Shown: positions 24,407 through 33,275, counted from the first letter of the stretch. The stretch is DNA of 64,000 bases from JACVRW01 sp963734365 (GCA_963734365.1 CAVTGV010000003.1:273657-337656); one strand, 5' to 3'. A program made the numbers and translations. Notes: generated by a model not told the origin, from the sequence alone.

Positions 24407-24774
24407 GCGCTCACCGCCTCGCCCTCGCGGCGCAGCATCCAGGCCAGCAGCAGGGTCACCAGCACCAGCGAGACGAAATTGAACGGGCCGAGCCACGACG
24501 GGTGTGCGTCACCGATGTCGATGAGGTGGTTGACGGCGTGCAGCGCGTTCTGCGCGAAGGCGACCACGAGAACCGGCACCCGCCACGAGATCCGCCTCAC
24601 GGAGACCAGCACAACACCTCCCAGGGCCAGGTACCAGGTGGCCACGTCGCCCATGTAGTGATCGTTGCGCGTGCCGTAGGGGCCGATCTCGTCGAAGAAG
24701 AAACCGGGCGTCAGCCACAGCAGCACACCGATCACGAGCTGGGCCACGGCGAAGATGATCAGCAGGGCCTTCAT
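24403..24774 (-). CDS. Four-helix membrane protein
   Basis: 123 residues from ATG 24774; a GTG at 24792 would add six residues. Four hydrophobic segments are seen: ALLIIFAVAQLVIGVLLWL, VATWYLALGGVVLVSV, VPVLVVAFAQNALHAVNHL and FVSLVLVTLLLAWML. The loop FFFDEIGPYGTRNDHYMGD is polar and conserved-looking, and HAVNHLID resembles small DoxX-like or DUF4345-like proteins. The function is not known. It precedes and overlaps the SDR gene. Confidence 0.62.
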   Translation of the reverse strand: MKALLIIFAVAQLVIGVLLWLTPGFFFDEIGPYGTRNDHYMGDVATWYLALGGVVLVSVRRISWRVPVLVVAFAQNALHAVNHLIDIGDAHPSWLGPFNFVSLVLVTLLLAWMLRREGEAVSA

Positions 24775-24832
24775 GACCTGCGTGTTTACCACTTGGCGTG
24801 CCGGGAGCAGGCGCCCAGCCGGTCCGCGGCCG

Positions 24833-24838
24833 TACCCT
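24833..24838 (+). promoter_or_regulatory. -10 box TACCCT before the gene at 24843
   Basis: TACCCT ends only 4 nt before ATG 24843, slightly closer than the other leaderless sites in this window. Confidence 0.38.
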
Positions 24839-24842
24839 CAGC

Positions 24843-25349
24843 ATGGAGCCGAGTGCCAAGCAGATCATGGAGCGGGAGTTGGCCGAAGTCGTCGGGCCCG
24901 ACGCCGCGCACCGCACGCTCGAGACCGACCGGGCCGAGCCCGTTCCGGAGCGTCAGACGCTGCTCGGGGCCGCCTGGTCGTCGCGCCTGCTCATCGGGCT
25001 GTTGCTGGTGGCCGCCCTGGTGGTGGGAGCGTTTCTCAGCCTGCTCACCGGCAGCTGGTGGCTGCTCGCGGCGGTTCTCGCGGTGCACTTCGTGGGCACG
25101 ACCGTGGTCCTGGTCACCGTGTTCCGCCTGCTCGGAGATGTCGAGGCGCCGTCGGCCACAGCAGTTGCCGCTCTGGAGGCTCGCGGTGTTCGCGACCCCG
25201 AAGGAGAGCTCAACCGGCTGATCAGGAGCGTCGACGACGACGAAGAGGCCATATCCACCGGTTCGGCTGCCGAGGCGGTGCGCCGCCAGCAGTCGTCGTG
25301 GACGCCCGGCGAGCGCAGCCGCCCGGTGGACCGCGGCGACGCTCGCTAG
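24843..25349 (+). CDS. Membrane protein with two TM helices, unknown function
   Basis: 168 residues. A charged N-terminal helix (~1-42) leads to two adjacent TM helices, SRLLIGLLLVAALVVGAFLS (~47-67) and WLLAAVLAVHFVGTTVVLVT (~72-92). A ~70-residue acidic cytoplasmic tail (SVDDDEEAIS) follows. The start ATG follows TACCCT. The gene ends in a 4-bp convergent overlap with the catalase gene. No family is recognised. Confidence 0.6.
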   Translation: MEPSAKQIMERELAEVVGPDAAHRTLETDRAEPVPERQTLLGAAWSSRLLIGLLLVAALVVGAFLSLLTGSWWLLAAVLAVHFVGTTVVLVTVFRLLGDVEAPSATAVAALEARGVRDPEGELNRLIRSVDDDEEAISTGSAAEAVRRQQSSWTPGERSRPVDRGDAR

Positions 25350-26278
25350 ACGGTGACCACTTCTCCGCTGACCTCGTCCGGCAGCCCGGCCTCCTTGCGC
25401 AGCCGCTGGGCGATCTCGGCGATCTCCTCGGGCGCGTAGTCGGGCGCGAACACTGTCGGCTGGGCGGGCAGGTCCGTGGGAGGCACGCCCTCGGGCGCCT
25501 CGTCGACCACCTCGAGGTCCTCGCCAGTCTCAGGGTGCGGCCCGTTGAAGACCGCGGCCAGCTCCAGGTAGTCGTTCGGTGAGAAGCGATAGAGCTGTAG
25601 GTGCAGGCCCTTCTCGATGTGAGGCTGGCACTCCGGGATCTTGTCCGTGGGGATCCGCGGGGCGGGAAACAGCTTCGAGAGGTCGGCGCCGGTGAGCTTC
25701 TCCACGGCGCGCGCATAGGCCACCTGGTGAACGCCACCGCGCACCAGCAGATACCCCGTGAGCGCCCTCGCCGCGGGGTGATCGCACATCTCGTAGACCT
25801 TGAGCTTGCCGTTGCGCGCTCCGGTCTCGAGGAAGAAGTTGTGAGTCAGGTCCTCGACGAGGTCGCCGGAGGAGAACACGTAGTCCCCGTTCCACGGCTT
25901 GCCGTTCGAGTCCTGGCACAGGGCTCCCTGGCCCCCGGCGTTGAAGTGCTGGGGGTTGATGCCCTGGTCCTTCAGCGCGGTCATGGAGTCGTTGGGAGCC
26001 TGCTCATCCGCGCTTGCGCCGGTGAGCATGTTGTTGATGGCGGCGGCCACCAGCTCGATGTGGCCGTATTCCTCGGCCGCGATGTTGGCCACCAGGTCGT
26101 AGAACGGCCGGGCGTCCTGACGATTGCGGAAGTTGAACGACTGGAACGTGTAGTTCATGAGGGTGGACATCTCGCCGAAGCGCCCGCCCATCAGCTCCTG
26201 GACGATCCGCGCGCCGGCGGGATCGGGCTCGGAGGGAGGCGGGAGCTCGGCGGCGTGACGATCGAGGCGGAGAATCAT
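25346..26278 (-). CDS. Manganese catalase
   Basis: 310 residues, the usual size for a non-haem di-manganese catalase, which splits hydrogen peroxide. The ferritin-like four-helix core spans ~20-230. Metal ligands fit GEMSTLMNYTFQSFNFR (Glu ~36), AAEEYGHIELVAAAINNML (Glu70, His73), LTHNFFLETGARNGKLKVYE and LLVRGGVHQVAYARA. The C-terminal tail is Pro-rich and acidic. ATG 26278 has AGAAGG 6 nt upstream. It lies alone behind the sugar-modification operon with a GGGTA/TACCC hairpin between. Confidence 0.95.
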   Translation of the reverse strand: MILRLDRHAAELPPPSEPDPAGARIVQELMGGRFGEMSTLMNYTFQSFNFRNRQDARPFYDLVANIAAEEYGHIELVAAAINNMLTGASADEQAPNDSMTALKDQGINPQHFNAGGQGALCQDSNGKPWNGDYVFSSGDLVEDLTHNFFLETGARNGKLKVYEMCDHPAARALTGYLLVRGGVHQVAYARAVEKLTGADLSKLFPAPRIPTDKIPECQPHIEKGLHLQLYRFSPNDYLELAAVFNGPHPETGEDLEVVDEAPEGVPPTDLPAQPTVFAPDYAPEEIAEIAQRLRKEAGLPDEVSGEVVTV

Positions 26279-26342
26279 GAGGCCCTTCTTGAACGGGAAC
26301 GGGTAAGGCTGCTACCCGGTCCCCGGCCCCATACGCCGCGGT

Positions 26343-26981
26343 CTAGCGACGGGCGCCGAAACCCACGCCGTCGCCGATCGGCAGGACGCAGGCGAGCCAG
26401 GGATCGCTCACGAGCAGCTCGGCGTTGAGCGCCCGGGCGGCCGCGAGTGAATCCGAGCTCCAGCTGGCGGTCTCAGTTTCGTCCAGGGCCACATCGCCGC
26501 TCATCAGCAGGTTGTCCACCACCAGAGTGCAGCGCTCGGAGAGCAGCGGCTCGGCGAGCTCGATGTACCTGCGGTACTCACCCTTCGAGGCATCCACGAA
26601 GAGCAGGTCGAAGGGTCCCTCGAGCTCCGGGATGGTGGAGATGGCGTCGCCCTCGATCAGCTCCACGCGATCGGCCACTCCCGCTCGCTCGAGGTAGGAG
26701 CGCGCCTGGATGGCGCGGTCGGGGTCGCGCTCGAGCGTGATCACGCGCCCGTCCGAGAGCTGCTCCGCCATGTGCAGCGTGGAGTAGCCGATCGCCGTGC
26801 CCACCTCGAGCACCACCGGATCCAGCGTGCGGCACAGCACGGCCAGGAAGCGGCCCGTCTCCCACTGGACGATCGGGACCGAGTCGCGCTCGGCCACGGC
26901 CTCCATCTCGGCCATGACCTCCGAGCGTTCGGGCCTGAGATCGCGCAGGTAGCCGTCAACACGTTCGTCGAGGATGCCCAT
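26343..26981 (-). CDS. O-methyltransferase (Methyltransf_3 / COMT-like)
   Basis: 212 residues, SAM-dependent. Motif I is VVLEVGTAIGYSTLHMAEQL (~55-74), the acidic residue ending strand 2 is in VITLERDPD, and DLLFVDASKGEYRRYIELAE holds the metal-binding Asp of the caffeoyl-CoA/catechol O-methyltransferase fold. VVDNLLMSGDVA continues the metal site. The enzyme would methylate a hydroxyl group, often a catechol. It is the last gene of the six-gene operon, 10 bp after the glycosyltransferase. The acceptor is unknown. Confidence 0.85.
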   Translation of the reverse strand: MGILDERVDGYLRDLRPERSEVMAEMEAVAERDSVPIVQWETGRFLAVLCRTLDPVVLEVGTAIGYSTLHMAEQLSDGRVITLERDPDRAIQARSYLERAGVADRVELIEGDAISTIPELEGPFDLLFVDASKGEYRRYIELAEPLLSERCTLVVDNLLMSGDVALDETETASWSSDSLAAARALNAELLVSDPWLACVLPIGDGVGFGARR

Positions 26982-26991
26982 CGTGGTGAGG

Positions 26992-27747
26992 TTAGAGCGC
27001 GGCCGCGAGATCGTGGGCGAGTCCCCGCGGGGCGCGGCCTTCGGTTCGGCCCGAGGTACTGACCCTGACCATGTTCGAACGGACGATGGCCACGCCCCGG
27101 TCGAGCAGGGTCCGCTCGAGCGACTCGTCTTCGAGAGCCACGACCGGCTCGATGCCGCCTATATCGCGGTAGAGCTCCGCACTGAGCGACATCGACGCTC
27201 CGCTGAAGTAGCCGTGTTCGGCGAGACCGTGGCCGCGGCCGGCCGCGAGCATCCTGCGCCGTGCGCCCGACAGGTTGCGAGCGTCGAGCGTGCGCTGCGA
27301 CAGCAGCCGGAGGTCCTCCGGCAGGATGTCGATGCGCCCACCGATCGCCGCTGCGCCTCGAGCTGCGAGTTCGAGCTGAACCGCCACCCAGCGACGATCG
27401 ACGACGCTGTCGGCGTCGGTGCAGGCGATCAGACCATGAGGACGGCCCACGCTGGCAAGTCGCGTGCAGGCGGCCTCCATTCCCACGCGGCGAGCTCGGC
27501 CCACGCCGAGGCCCGGACCCTCGACGAGGTGCAGCCGCAGGCCGGGATGCCGGGCGGCGGCCTTCAGTGCTTCGGCGCGCGTTGCGTCGCGGCAGCCGTC
27601 GAGCACAAGGATCACCTCGTACGCACCGAGGTCCACTCCGTGCTGACCGGCGAGCGCGCGGACGCAGCGGCCCACGAGCTGCTCCTCGTCCTTGGCGGGC
27701 ACGACGACGACGGCTCGAAGGCCGGGGTGGGGAGGCGCGAGCCTCAC
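26992..27747 (-). CDS. Family 2 glycosyltransferase
   Basis: 251 residues, GT-A fold. It opens with AVVVVPAKDEEQLVGRCVRAL (nucleotide-binding), carries the DxD-type metal motif in ACTDADSVVDRRW, and the acceptor region reads YFSGASMSLSAELYRDIGG. No TM helix is present, so it is a soluble, non-processive transferase, unlike NodC. The GTG start overlaps the stop of the FAD reductase (GTGA). It shares the operon with NodB-like and NodS-like enzymes, suggesting sugar transfer to a small glycoconjugate. Confidence 0.82.
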   Translation of the reverse strand: MRLAPPHPGLRAVVVVPAKDEEQLVGRCVRALAGQHGVDLGAYEVILVLDGCRDATRAEALKAAARHPGLRLHLVEGPGLGVGRARRVGMEAACTRLASVGRPHGLIACTDADSVVDRRWVAVQLELAARGAAAIGGRIDILPEDLRLLSQRTLDARNLSGARRRMLAAGRGHGLAEHGYFSGASMSLSAELYRDIGGIEPVVALEDESLERTLLDRGVAIVRSNMVRVSTSGRTEGRAPRGLAHDLAAAL

Positions 27748-28908
27748 CGTGGAAGCGGCGCTCCCGCGGCCACCAGCTCGGTGCCGCGCTCGTAGTCGTC
27801 GTCATGCTCGTGGCTGAGCACGCCGACGCAGCGCCCTTCGTGGCCGTACCAGGCGGTCCATCCGTCCCCGCGTTCGTCCAGGAGCACCTCGTCGTGTCCG
27901 TCGCCCCAGGCCGCCTGCTTGATCGTCCGCCGGCCGATGGTCGACCAGAACCCGGGCACCGCATCCCAGTGATCCGTCTGACCCCGCCGCGGTGCGGCCC
28001 GCGAGCTCGCCCTGAGCCAGGGCCTCGCCCCAGTGCTCCACGTTGAGGTGACGACCGGCCAGGGGATTGAAGAGCCGGGCGGCGTCGCCGGCGGCGAGCA
28101 CTCCATCGGCGCTCGTCCGGGCCGAAGCGTCGCAGCACAGGCGCCCCCGGTCGACCTCGAGCCCTGCGTCGGCGCCAACCGCGATGTCGGGCTCCACACC
28201 CAGCGCCAGGACCACGGTCGAGGCCCGGAGCCTCGCTCCGCCCTCCAGGGTCACCCCTTGGCCTCCGGGCTCGATGGCCTCGACGGGACGACCCAGCCGC
28301 AGCGACACGCCCGCCTCGCGCAGCCAGCCCGCCAGAACCTCGCCCACTTCGTCTCCCAGCCGGGCCGCCTGAGGCTGCTCCTCGTCGGTCACGAGCTCCA
28401 CCTCGACCGCTCGCATGGCCAGGGACACGGCGGCCTCGCAACCGATGAACCCTGAGCCCACGACGATCGCCTGGTGGCCGGGCTCGAGCTCCCGCAGGAC
28501 ATCCGAGTCCTCCACGGTGCGAACGGTGCGGACTGCCGGGTCGCCGGCCCCGGGCAGATCCGGCCGCTTGGGCCGGGATCCGGTGGCCAGCACGCAGTGC
28601 TCGAACGAGACCGGGTCCCCGTTGCCGGTGTGCACCAGCCGCGCGTCGGGGTCGAGGGCCACCGCTTCCACGCCCGTCGCGAGCGTGACCCCCTGAGTGG
28701 CGAACCACTCGGGCGGCTCCAGGTACAGCTCGGCGGCGTCGAGCTCGTGGCGCAGGTAGTCCTTCGTGAGCGGCGGGCGGCGGTACGGCGGACGCGGCTC
28801 GCGCGCCAGAACCAGCACGTCTCCACCACCGCCGGCGTCGCGATAGCCGCGCGCCGCGGCGAGGCCGGCGGGCCCGCCGCCGATCACCACGAGGTCGGCA
28901 TGGCTCAC
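27744..28908 (-). pseudogene. FAD/NAD(P)-dependent oxidoreductase, one frameshift near the C-terminus
   Basis: The main frame runs 28908 down to ~27990 with FAD-binding VVIGGGPAGLAAARGY, the second dinucleotide motif IVVGSGFIGCEAAVSLAMR and ADGVLAAGDAARLFNPLAG. The C-terminal reductase domain then continues in the next frame (VPGFWSTIGRRTIKQAAWGD, AWYGHEGRCVGVLSHEHDDD) to 27744. Removing one C from the CCCC at 27982-27985 restores a ~387-residue ferredoxin-reductase-like flavoprotein. As given, frame one ends at 27802 with a scrambled tail. It overlaps both neighbours by 4 bp when repaired, which argues for a base-call error. Confidence 0.75.
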
Positions 28909-29513
28909 GCGGGTCGATCCCAGCGGTCGAGCCGGTACTGCGGTTCGGTCACCGAGAGCGGATGTGCGAGGCCGCCGAGCCCCTCCGCCAGCCTGTCGTG
29001 GACCTCGTCACCGAGTTGCGGGTAGTCGCGTGTGCGCGGACGCCAGTGCACCGCAACGAGGCTGCCGCCCGGCGCGATCAGGTTCGCGAGATCGTCCATC
29101 GCCGCGTCCAGGAGCGCGGCGCTCCAGTAGTAGAGGATCTCGGAGAACACCACCAGGTCGAACCCTCCGTCCGGCAGCTCCTCGGGCAGCGCCCGCCGCT
29201 CGACCCTCACGTGCGGCTGGTCGCGCAGGCGGGCCCGAGCGCGCTCCACCGCCGGCGGGGACAGGTCGACCGCCAGCAAATCGTCGCAGCGCGGCGCCAG
29301 CAAATCGGTGAGCACGCCGATCGAGCAGCCCGCTTCGAACGCCCTACCGAAGCGGCGCCCAGGCTGGCCGAGCGCGGCGAGCGTCGCCGCGTACTTGTCG
29401 CGCTCGTACGGACTGGACTCGAAGCCCCAGGGGTCGGGGTCGCTCGCGTAGAGCCGGTCGAAGTAGGACGCCGGCAGGCGCCCCCCGGCGGTGGGCCGCT
29501 CAACGGCGCTCAT
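28905..29513 (-). CDS. SAM-dependent methyltransferase, NodS-like
   Basis: 202 residues. The N-terminus ASYFDRLYASDPDPWGFES and YERDKYAATLAAL matches the NodS family pattern (...DPW.f..s.YE..ky). SAM motif I is FEAGCSIGVLTDLLA (~58-72), followed by LAVDLSPPAVERARARL and DLVVFSEILYYW. NodS N-methylates the deacetylated amino sugar of Nod factors. Here a NodB-like deacetylase lies two genes upstream, so N- or O-methylation of a deacetylated sugar is plausible. ATG 29513 overlaps the previous stop by 14 bp; the stop overlaps the next start as GTGA. Confidence 0.8.
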   Translation of the reverse strand: MSAVERPTAGGRLPASYFDRLYASDPDPWGFESSPYERDKYAATLAALGQPGRRFGRAFEAGCSIGVLTDLLAPRCDDLLAVDLSPPAVERARARLRDQPHVRVERRALPEELPDGGFDLVVFSEILYYWSAALLDAAMDDLANLIAPGGSLVAVHWRPRTRDYPQLGDEVHDRLAEGLGGLAHPLSVTEPQYRLDRWDRPA

Positions 29514-30609
29514 CGAGCACGGCCTCCCCGACGCGGGCCAGCAGCGGATCGAGCCGGTGCTGGTGGAGGAACACGCCCAGATCGCGCCGCGCACGGTCAA
29601 GGGCCGAGCCCGTGGCCAGCGGACGCGAGCCGCAGGCGCGTACGGCCTCGTCGAGCAACGTCTCGGCCGACGCGGCCACCTGGGCGCGAAGCAGTACCGA
29701 CTCGCGCAGCTGCGAGGCTCCGGGCTCCTCTTGGGCGCGCCTGGCGGCGGCCGACAGCAGCGCGTCGATCGTGGCACGTGCGGCGGCGATCCGGCCGGCC
29801 GCGAGCGCCTCGAGCGGGGAGAGCGGATCGCGCTCGGCCAGGAGCGAAAGCGCAGCAGCGGCGGCCGAGTCGGCGATGCCGGCCCAGCTCGCGGCCGTGC
29901 GGATGGCATCGCGGCCGAACAAGGGCTCACGGGACAGCTCTCCCGGCGAGCCGAGCACGGCGAGCACCCGCGCCCCCTTGAAGATCACACGGTGGCTCTC
30001 GGAGGCCCTCATCCCGGCGGCCCGGTACCAAGCGCGGTCGATCCGGATGCCGTCGCTCAGGTCGACGTAGGCCAGCAGGGGAGGACCGGGCTTCGTATTC
30101 GAACGCTCGCGCGTGAGTACGAGCGCGCGGTCCACTCCGCCCGCGCCCGAGCAGAAGACCTTGACTCCCACCAGCGCCGGGCCTGTGCGGGACTGCCATA
30201 CCAGCTGAGCAGGCGGCCCCTCGCCGGGAGCCGGGTCGGCTCCCCACAGGCCCAGGAGCAGCTCGCCGGCGGCGACGGCACGCAGGTCTCGCGACAGCAG
30301 CGGCTCGGCGGCGACGCTGAGCCGCTCGACGGCGTTCAGGTGGCCGTCGTAGATCCGTCCCACCGAGGCGTCGGCCGCAGCCACGGCGCGGACGGCGTCC
30401 CACTCGGTGCCATGGGAGACCGGCCGTGCGCCGTCCGGGCCGGGCACTGTGAATGAGAGCGCGCCGGTCTCCCTGAGCAGGGCGAAGGCGTCGGCGGGAA
30501 AGGCGGGATCTCGATCGCGCGCGGCGGCTCCGTCACGGATCCGGGCGAGCGCGGTACCGGTGTCGGGGTGGGGCCAGGCCGATTCGGCCGGCGCCGGGAG
30601 CACGGTCAT
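29500..30609 (-). CDS. Acyl-CoA dehydrogenase-like flavoprotein
   Basis: 369 residues with the helix-beta-helix layout of acyl-CoA dehydrogenases: N-terminal helices (~1-115), beta domain (~120-225: LVWQSRTGPALVGVKVFCSG) and C-terminal helices (~235-360: AAASWAGIADSAAAAALSLL, SAARRAQEEPGA). The usual catalytic Glu and the FAD contacts are not obvious, so it may oxidise or bind a non-CoA substrate. It overlaps both neighbours (ATGA with the deacetylase) and probably acts in the same pathway, perhaps on an acyl or amino-sugar intermediate. Confidence 0.75.
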   Translation of the reverse strand: MTVLPAPAESAWPHPDTGTALARIRDGAAARDRDPAFPADAFALLRETGALSFTVPGPDGARPVSHGTEWDAVRAVAAADASVGRIYDGHLNAVERLSVAAEPLLSRDLRAVAAGELLLGLWGADPAPGEGPPAQLVWQSRTGPALVGVKVFCSGAGGVDRALVLTRERSNTKPGPPLLAYVDLSDGIRIDRAWYRAAGMRASESHRVIFKGARVLAVLGSPGELSREPLFGRDAIRTAASWAGIADSAAAAALSLLAERDPLSPLEALAAGRIAAARATIDALLSAAARRAQEEPGASQLRESVLLRAQVAASAETLLDEAVRACGSRPLATGSALDRARRDLGVFLHQHRLDPLLARVGEAVLDERR

Positions 30610-31265
30610 GGCAACGCCACCGGCCGGTCGCCCAGCGGCTCCAGCGTTGCCCCCTGTGCGCGAAAGCGATCGACCAGCGGCGCGATCAGCGCCGCGGTCT
30701 CACCACAGCCGTCCCGGCGCGCGCCGGGGCCGACGCCGTCGTGCAGCAGCACCACCGAGTCGGGCGTCGCCACCGGACCGCCCCGGCGCAGCATGGTCCG
30801 GGCCGACAGCCCGGACCAGTCCTGGGTATCGAGCGTCCAGCCCGCGAGGCGCAGTCCGCGGGCCGCGGCCACGGCGGAGGTCCAGCCGGCGCGAGCTCCC
30901 CAGGGTGGGCGCCAGCGATGGGGGCGCGCCACGAGCGGCTCGAGCAGACTCAGCGCGGAGTCGGTGTCGGACTCGATCCGCTCGCGCGACGTCTCGGTGT
31001 GGCGAACGTGATCGAGGCAGTGCAATTCCACCTCGTGACCCTCGGCGGCCGCCCGGGCCACCAGCTCGGGGAAGCAGCGGGCGCGAGCGGCCATCACGAA
31101 GAAGGTGGCGCGCACGTCGGCAGCCCCCAGCTCGTCGAGCACGCGCGGCGTCCAGGTCGGGTCGGGACCGTCGTCGAAGGTCAACGCTGCCACCGTTCGT
31201 CGATACCCCGGCCCAGCGGCCGGAAACGAGCTCGGCGGTTTGGCGCTCAACACTGCTTCGCCCAC
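30606..31265 (-). CDS. Polysaccharide deacetylase, NodB-like
   Basis: 219 residues, CE4 fold. Motif 1 is ALTFDDGPDP (base and metal Asp), motif 2 HCLDHVRHT (HxxxH zinc ligands), motif 3 RPPWG, motif 4 around LDTQDW, and motif 5 VVLLHDG. It removes acetyl from an N-acetylated sugar. There is no signal peptide or TM helix, so like NodB it acts in the cytoplasm. It is the first gene of the operon, divergent from the alcohol dehydrogenase, with GTG 31265 seven nt after a weak -10 (TACCCA). Confidence 0.88.
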   Translation of the reverse strand: MGEAVLSAKPPSSFPAAGPGYRRTVAALTFDDGPDPTWTPRVLDELGAADVRATFFVMAARARCFPELVARAAAEGHEVELHCLDHVRHTETSRERIESDTDSALSLLEPLVARPHRWRPPWGARAGWTSAVAAARGLRLAGWTLDTQDWSGLSARTMLRRGGPVATPDSVVLLHDGVGPGARRDGCGETAALIAPLVDRFRAQGATLEPLGDRPVALP

Positions 31266-31272
31266 ATGTCGC

Positions 31273-31282
31273 TGGGTAGGAG
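31273..31282. promoter_or_regulatory. Compact divergent promoter between the deacetylase and ADH genes
   Basis: TGGGTAGGAG holds TACCCA on the minus strand (7 nt before GTG 31265) and TAGGAG on the plus strand (6 nt before ATG 31289), sharing TA. The sixth bases deviate from T, and AGGAG also serves as ribosome site for the ADH gene, so this is weaker than the sites at 23221 and 51716. Confidence 0.3.
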
Positions 31283-31288
31283 CGGCCG

Positions 31289-32473
31289 ATGAAAGCTCTC
31301 ACTTGGCACGGCAAGCGCGACGTTCGCGTCGATACGGTCCCGGACCCGAAGATCGAGCAGCCGACGGATGCGATCGTGCGCATCACGTCCACCTGCATCT
31401 GCGGTTCCGACCTCCACCTCTACGAAGTGCTCGGAGCCTTCATCGACGAAGGGGACATCCTCGGCCACGAGCCGATGGGCGTGGTGGAGGAGGTGGGCAG
31501 CGAGGTCAGCCACATCGCAGCGGGCGATCGCGTGGTTGTGCCCTTCAACATCTCCTGCGGCTCCTGCTGGATGTGCGACCGTCAGCTCTTCTCGCAGTGC
31601 GAGACCACCCAGGTGCGCGGACAGGACAAGGGTGCCTCGCTGTTCGGCTACACCAAGATGTACGGCCAGGTGCCCGGGGGCCAGGCCGAGTACCTGCGCG
31701 TACCGCAGGCCCACTTCGGCCCGATCAAGGTGCCGGAAGGGCCGCCGGACGAGCGCTTCGTGTTCCTGTCCGACGTGCTGCCCACCGCGTGGCAGGCCGT
31801 GGCGTACGCCGATCCGCCCGAGGGTGGCTCGCTCGCTGTCTTCGGGCTGGGACCGATCGGGCAGATGTGCTGCCGCGTCGCCCGCCAGCTCGGCATCGAG
31901 CAGGTGATCGGCGTGGACCTGGTGCCCGAGCGCATCGAGATGGCCCGGCGCCACGGCGTGGACACGATCAACTCAGCCGACGCGGGCGATGTCGGCGACG
32001 TGATCCGCGAGCGCACCGGCGGCCGGGGCGCCGACGCGGTGATCGACGCCGTGGGGATGGAGGCCCACGGCGCTCCGCTGGCGAAGCTCGCTCAGGACGC
32101 AGCAGCGCTTGTGCCCGACGCGGTGGCCCGTCCGCTCATCGAGCGGGCCGCGGTGGACCGCCTCACCGCCCTCCATGCCTGCATCGACTCAGTGCGCCGT
32201 GGCGGAACGGTCTCGATCAGCGGTGTGTACGGCGGAGCCCTCGACCCGATGCCGATGATGCAGCTGTTCGACAAGCAGGTGCAGCTGCGCATGGGCCAGG
32301 CCAACGTCCGCCGCTGGGTCGACGACATCGTGCCGCTGCTCACCGGCGATGGCGACCCGCTGGGCACCGAGGATCTCGTGACCCACCGGATGCCTCTCGA
32401 GCAGGCCCCCCACGGCTACGAGATCTTCCAGAAGAAGGAGGATGGCGCGATCAAGGTGATGCTCCAGCCCTAG
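31289..32473 (+). CDS. Zinc-dependent alcohol dehydrogenase (MDR, formaldehyde dehydrogenase-like)
   Basis: 394 residues. Catalytic zinc site: TCICGSDLHLYE (Cys ~37) and ILGHEPMGVVEEVG (His/Glu ~60). Structural zinc: CGSCWMCDRQLFSQC with four Cys (~91-105). The NAD-binding Rossmann fold has AVFGLGPIGQMCCRVA (~188-203) and GVDLVPERIEMAR. The length and the inserts after the structural zinc resemble glutathione-independent formaldehyde dehydrogenase-type members. AGGAG sits 6 nt before the ATG. It is followed by an SDR gene 18 bp downstream; together they may oxidise and reduce small alcohols or aldehydes. Confidence 0.9.
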   Translation: MKALTWHGKRDVRVDTVPDPKIEQPTDAIVRITSTCICGSDLHLYEVLGAFIDEGDILGHEPMGVVEEVGSEVSHIAAGDRVVVPFNISCGSCWMCDRQLFSQCETTQVRGQDKGASLFGYTKMYGQVPGGQAEYLRVPQAHFGPIKVPEGPPDERFVFLSDVLPTAWQAVAYADPPEGGSLAVFGLGPIGQMCCRVARQLGIEQVIGVDLVPERIEMARRHGVDTINSADAGDVGDVIRERTGGRGADAVIDAVGMEAHGAPLAKLAQDAAALVPDAVARPLIERAAVDRLTALHACIDSVRRGGTVSISGVYGGALDPMPMMQLFDKQVQLRMGQANVRRWVDDIVPLLTGDGDPLGTEDLVTHRMPLEQAPHGYEIFQKKEDGAIKVMLQP

Positions 32474-32491
32474 CTCCGGGAAGGAGGGCCC

Positions 32492-33265
32492 ATGGACCTC
32501 ACCGGACAGACCATCCTCGTCACCGGCTCCGACCGGGGCATCGGGAGGGCGATCGTCGAGGAGCTCGCCCAGCGCGATGCCCACGTGCTCAGCGGCATGC
32601 GCGACGTGGACAGCTTCGAGCTCGTGAGCGGCAGCGCGGCCCGGGAGGTCAGGCCGGTGCACGTCGAGCTGTCCTCGCGCGAGGCGATCGAAGACTCCCT
32701 GGCTGCGCTGGGGGACACACGGATCGACGTGCTCGTGAACAACGCCGGGCACTTCTCGGGAGGCCTCTTCGAGCGAGGTGATCTCGGTGAGTTCTACGAG
32801 CTCATCCAGATCAACCTGTCCGCACTGGTGCACCTCACCTACCGGCTGCTGCCCGGCATGCTCGCGCGCGGGCACGGCAAGATCGTGAACAACGCGAGCA
32901 TCGCGGGCTACGCGCACTTCCCGGGTGCGGCGGTCTACTCCGCCAGCAAGTCGGCGGTGGTGGGGTTCAGCGAGGCGCTGCGGCGGGAGCTGGAGGAGAG
33001 CCCGGTGAGCGTGCTGCACCTCGTGACCCCGGGAGTCGAGACGGACATGCTCGAGCAGGTGCGAGCGGACTACGAGCCGTACGTGAGCGACACCTCGAAG
33101 CTCGACGGGGTCGAGCCGCGGGAGTGGGCGGCGAAGATCGTCGGCGCGATCGAAGACGACGACGAGGTGCTCAACCCGACGGGCGCCGAGCGTCTGGCCA
33201 AGCTGGCCTCACGCGGTCCGGCCGGGCTTCTCGATGCCACGCTCGGGCGGGTCTTCGAGCGCTGA
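32492..33265 (+). CDS. Short-chain dehydrogenase/reductase
   Basis: 257 residues, classical SDR. The cofactor motif is VTGSDRGIGRAIVEEL (TGxxxGIG, ~10-25), then NNAGHFSGG, catalytic Ser in NNASIAGYAHF and the YxxxK pair in VYSASKSAVVG. An extra C-terminal stretch (GVEPREWAAKIVGAIEDDDE) is typical of SDRs acting on hydrophobic substrates. A strong ribosome site (AAGGAGG) precedes the ATG. It is probably co-transcribed with the ADH. Confidence 0.9.
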   Translation: MDLTGQTILVTGSDRGIGRAIVEELAQRDAHVLSGMRDVDSFELVSGSAAREVRPVHVELSSREAIEDSLAALGDTRIDVLVNNAGHFSGGLFERGDLGEFYELIQINLSALVHLTYRLLPGMLARGHGKIVNNASIAGYAHFPGAAVYSASKSAVVGFSEALRRELEESPVSVLHLVTPGVETDMLEQVRADYEPYVSDTSKLDGVEPREWAAKIVGAIEDDDEVLNPTGAERLAKLASRGPAGLLDATLGRVFER

Positions 33266-33275
33266 ACGCGCGCGC

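Noticed and set aside
28899..28901. ATG 28901 as start of the FAD reductase
   Set aside because: It is out of frame; GTG 28908 overlaps the upstream stop and gives the intact FAD motif.
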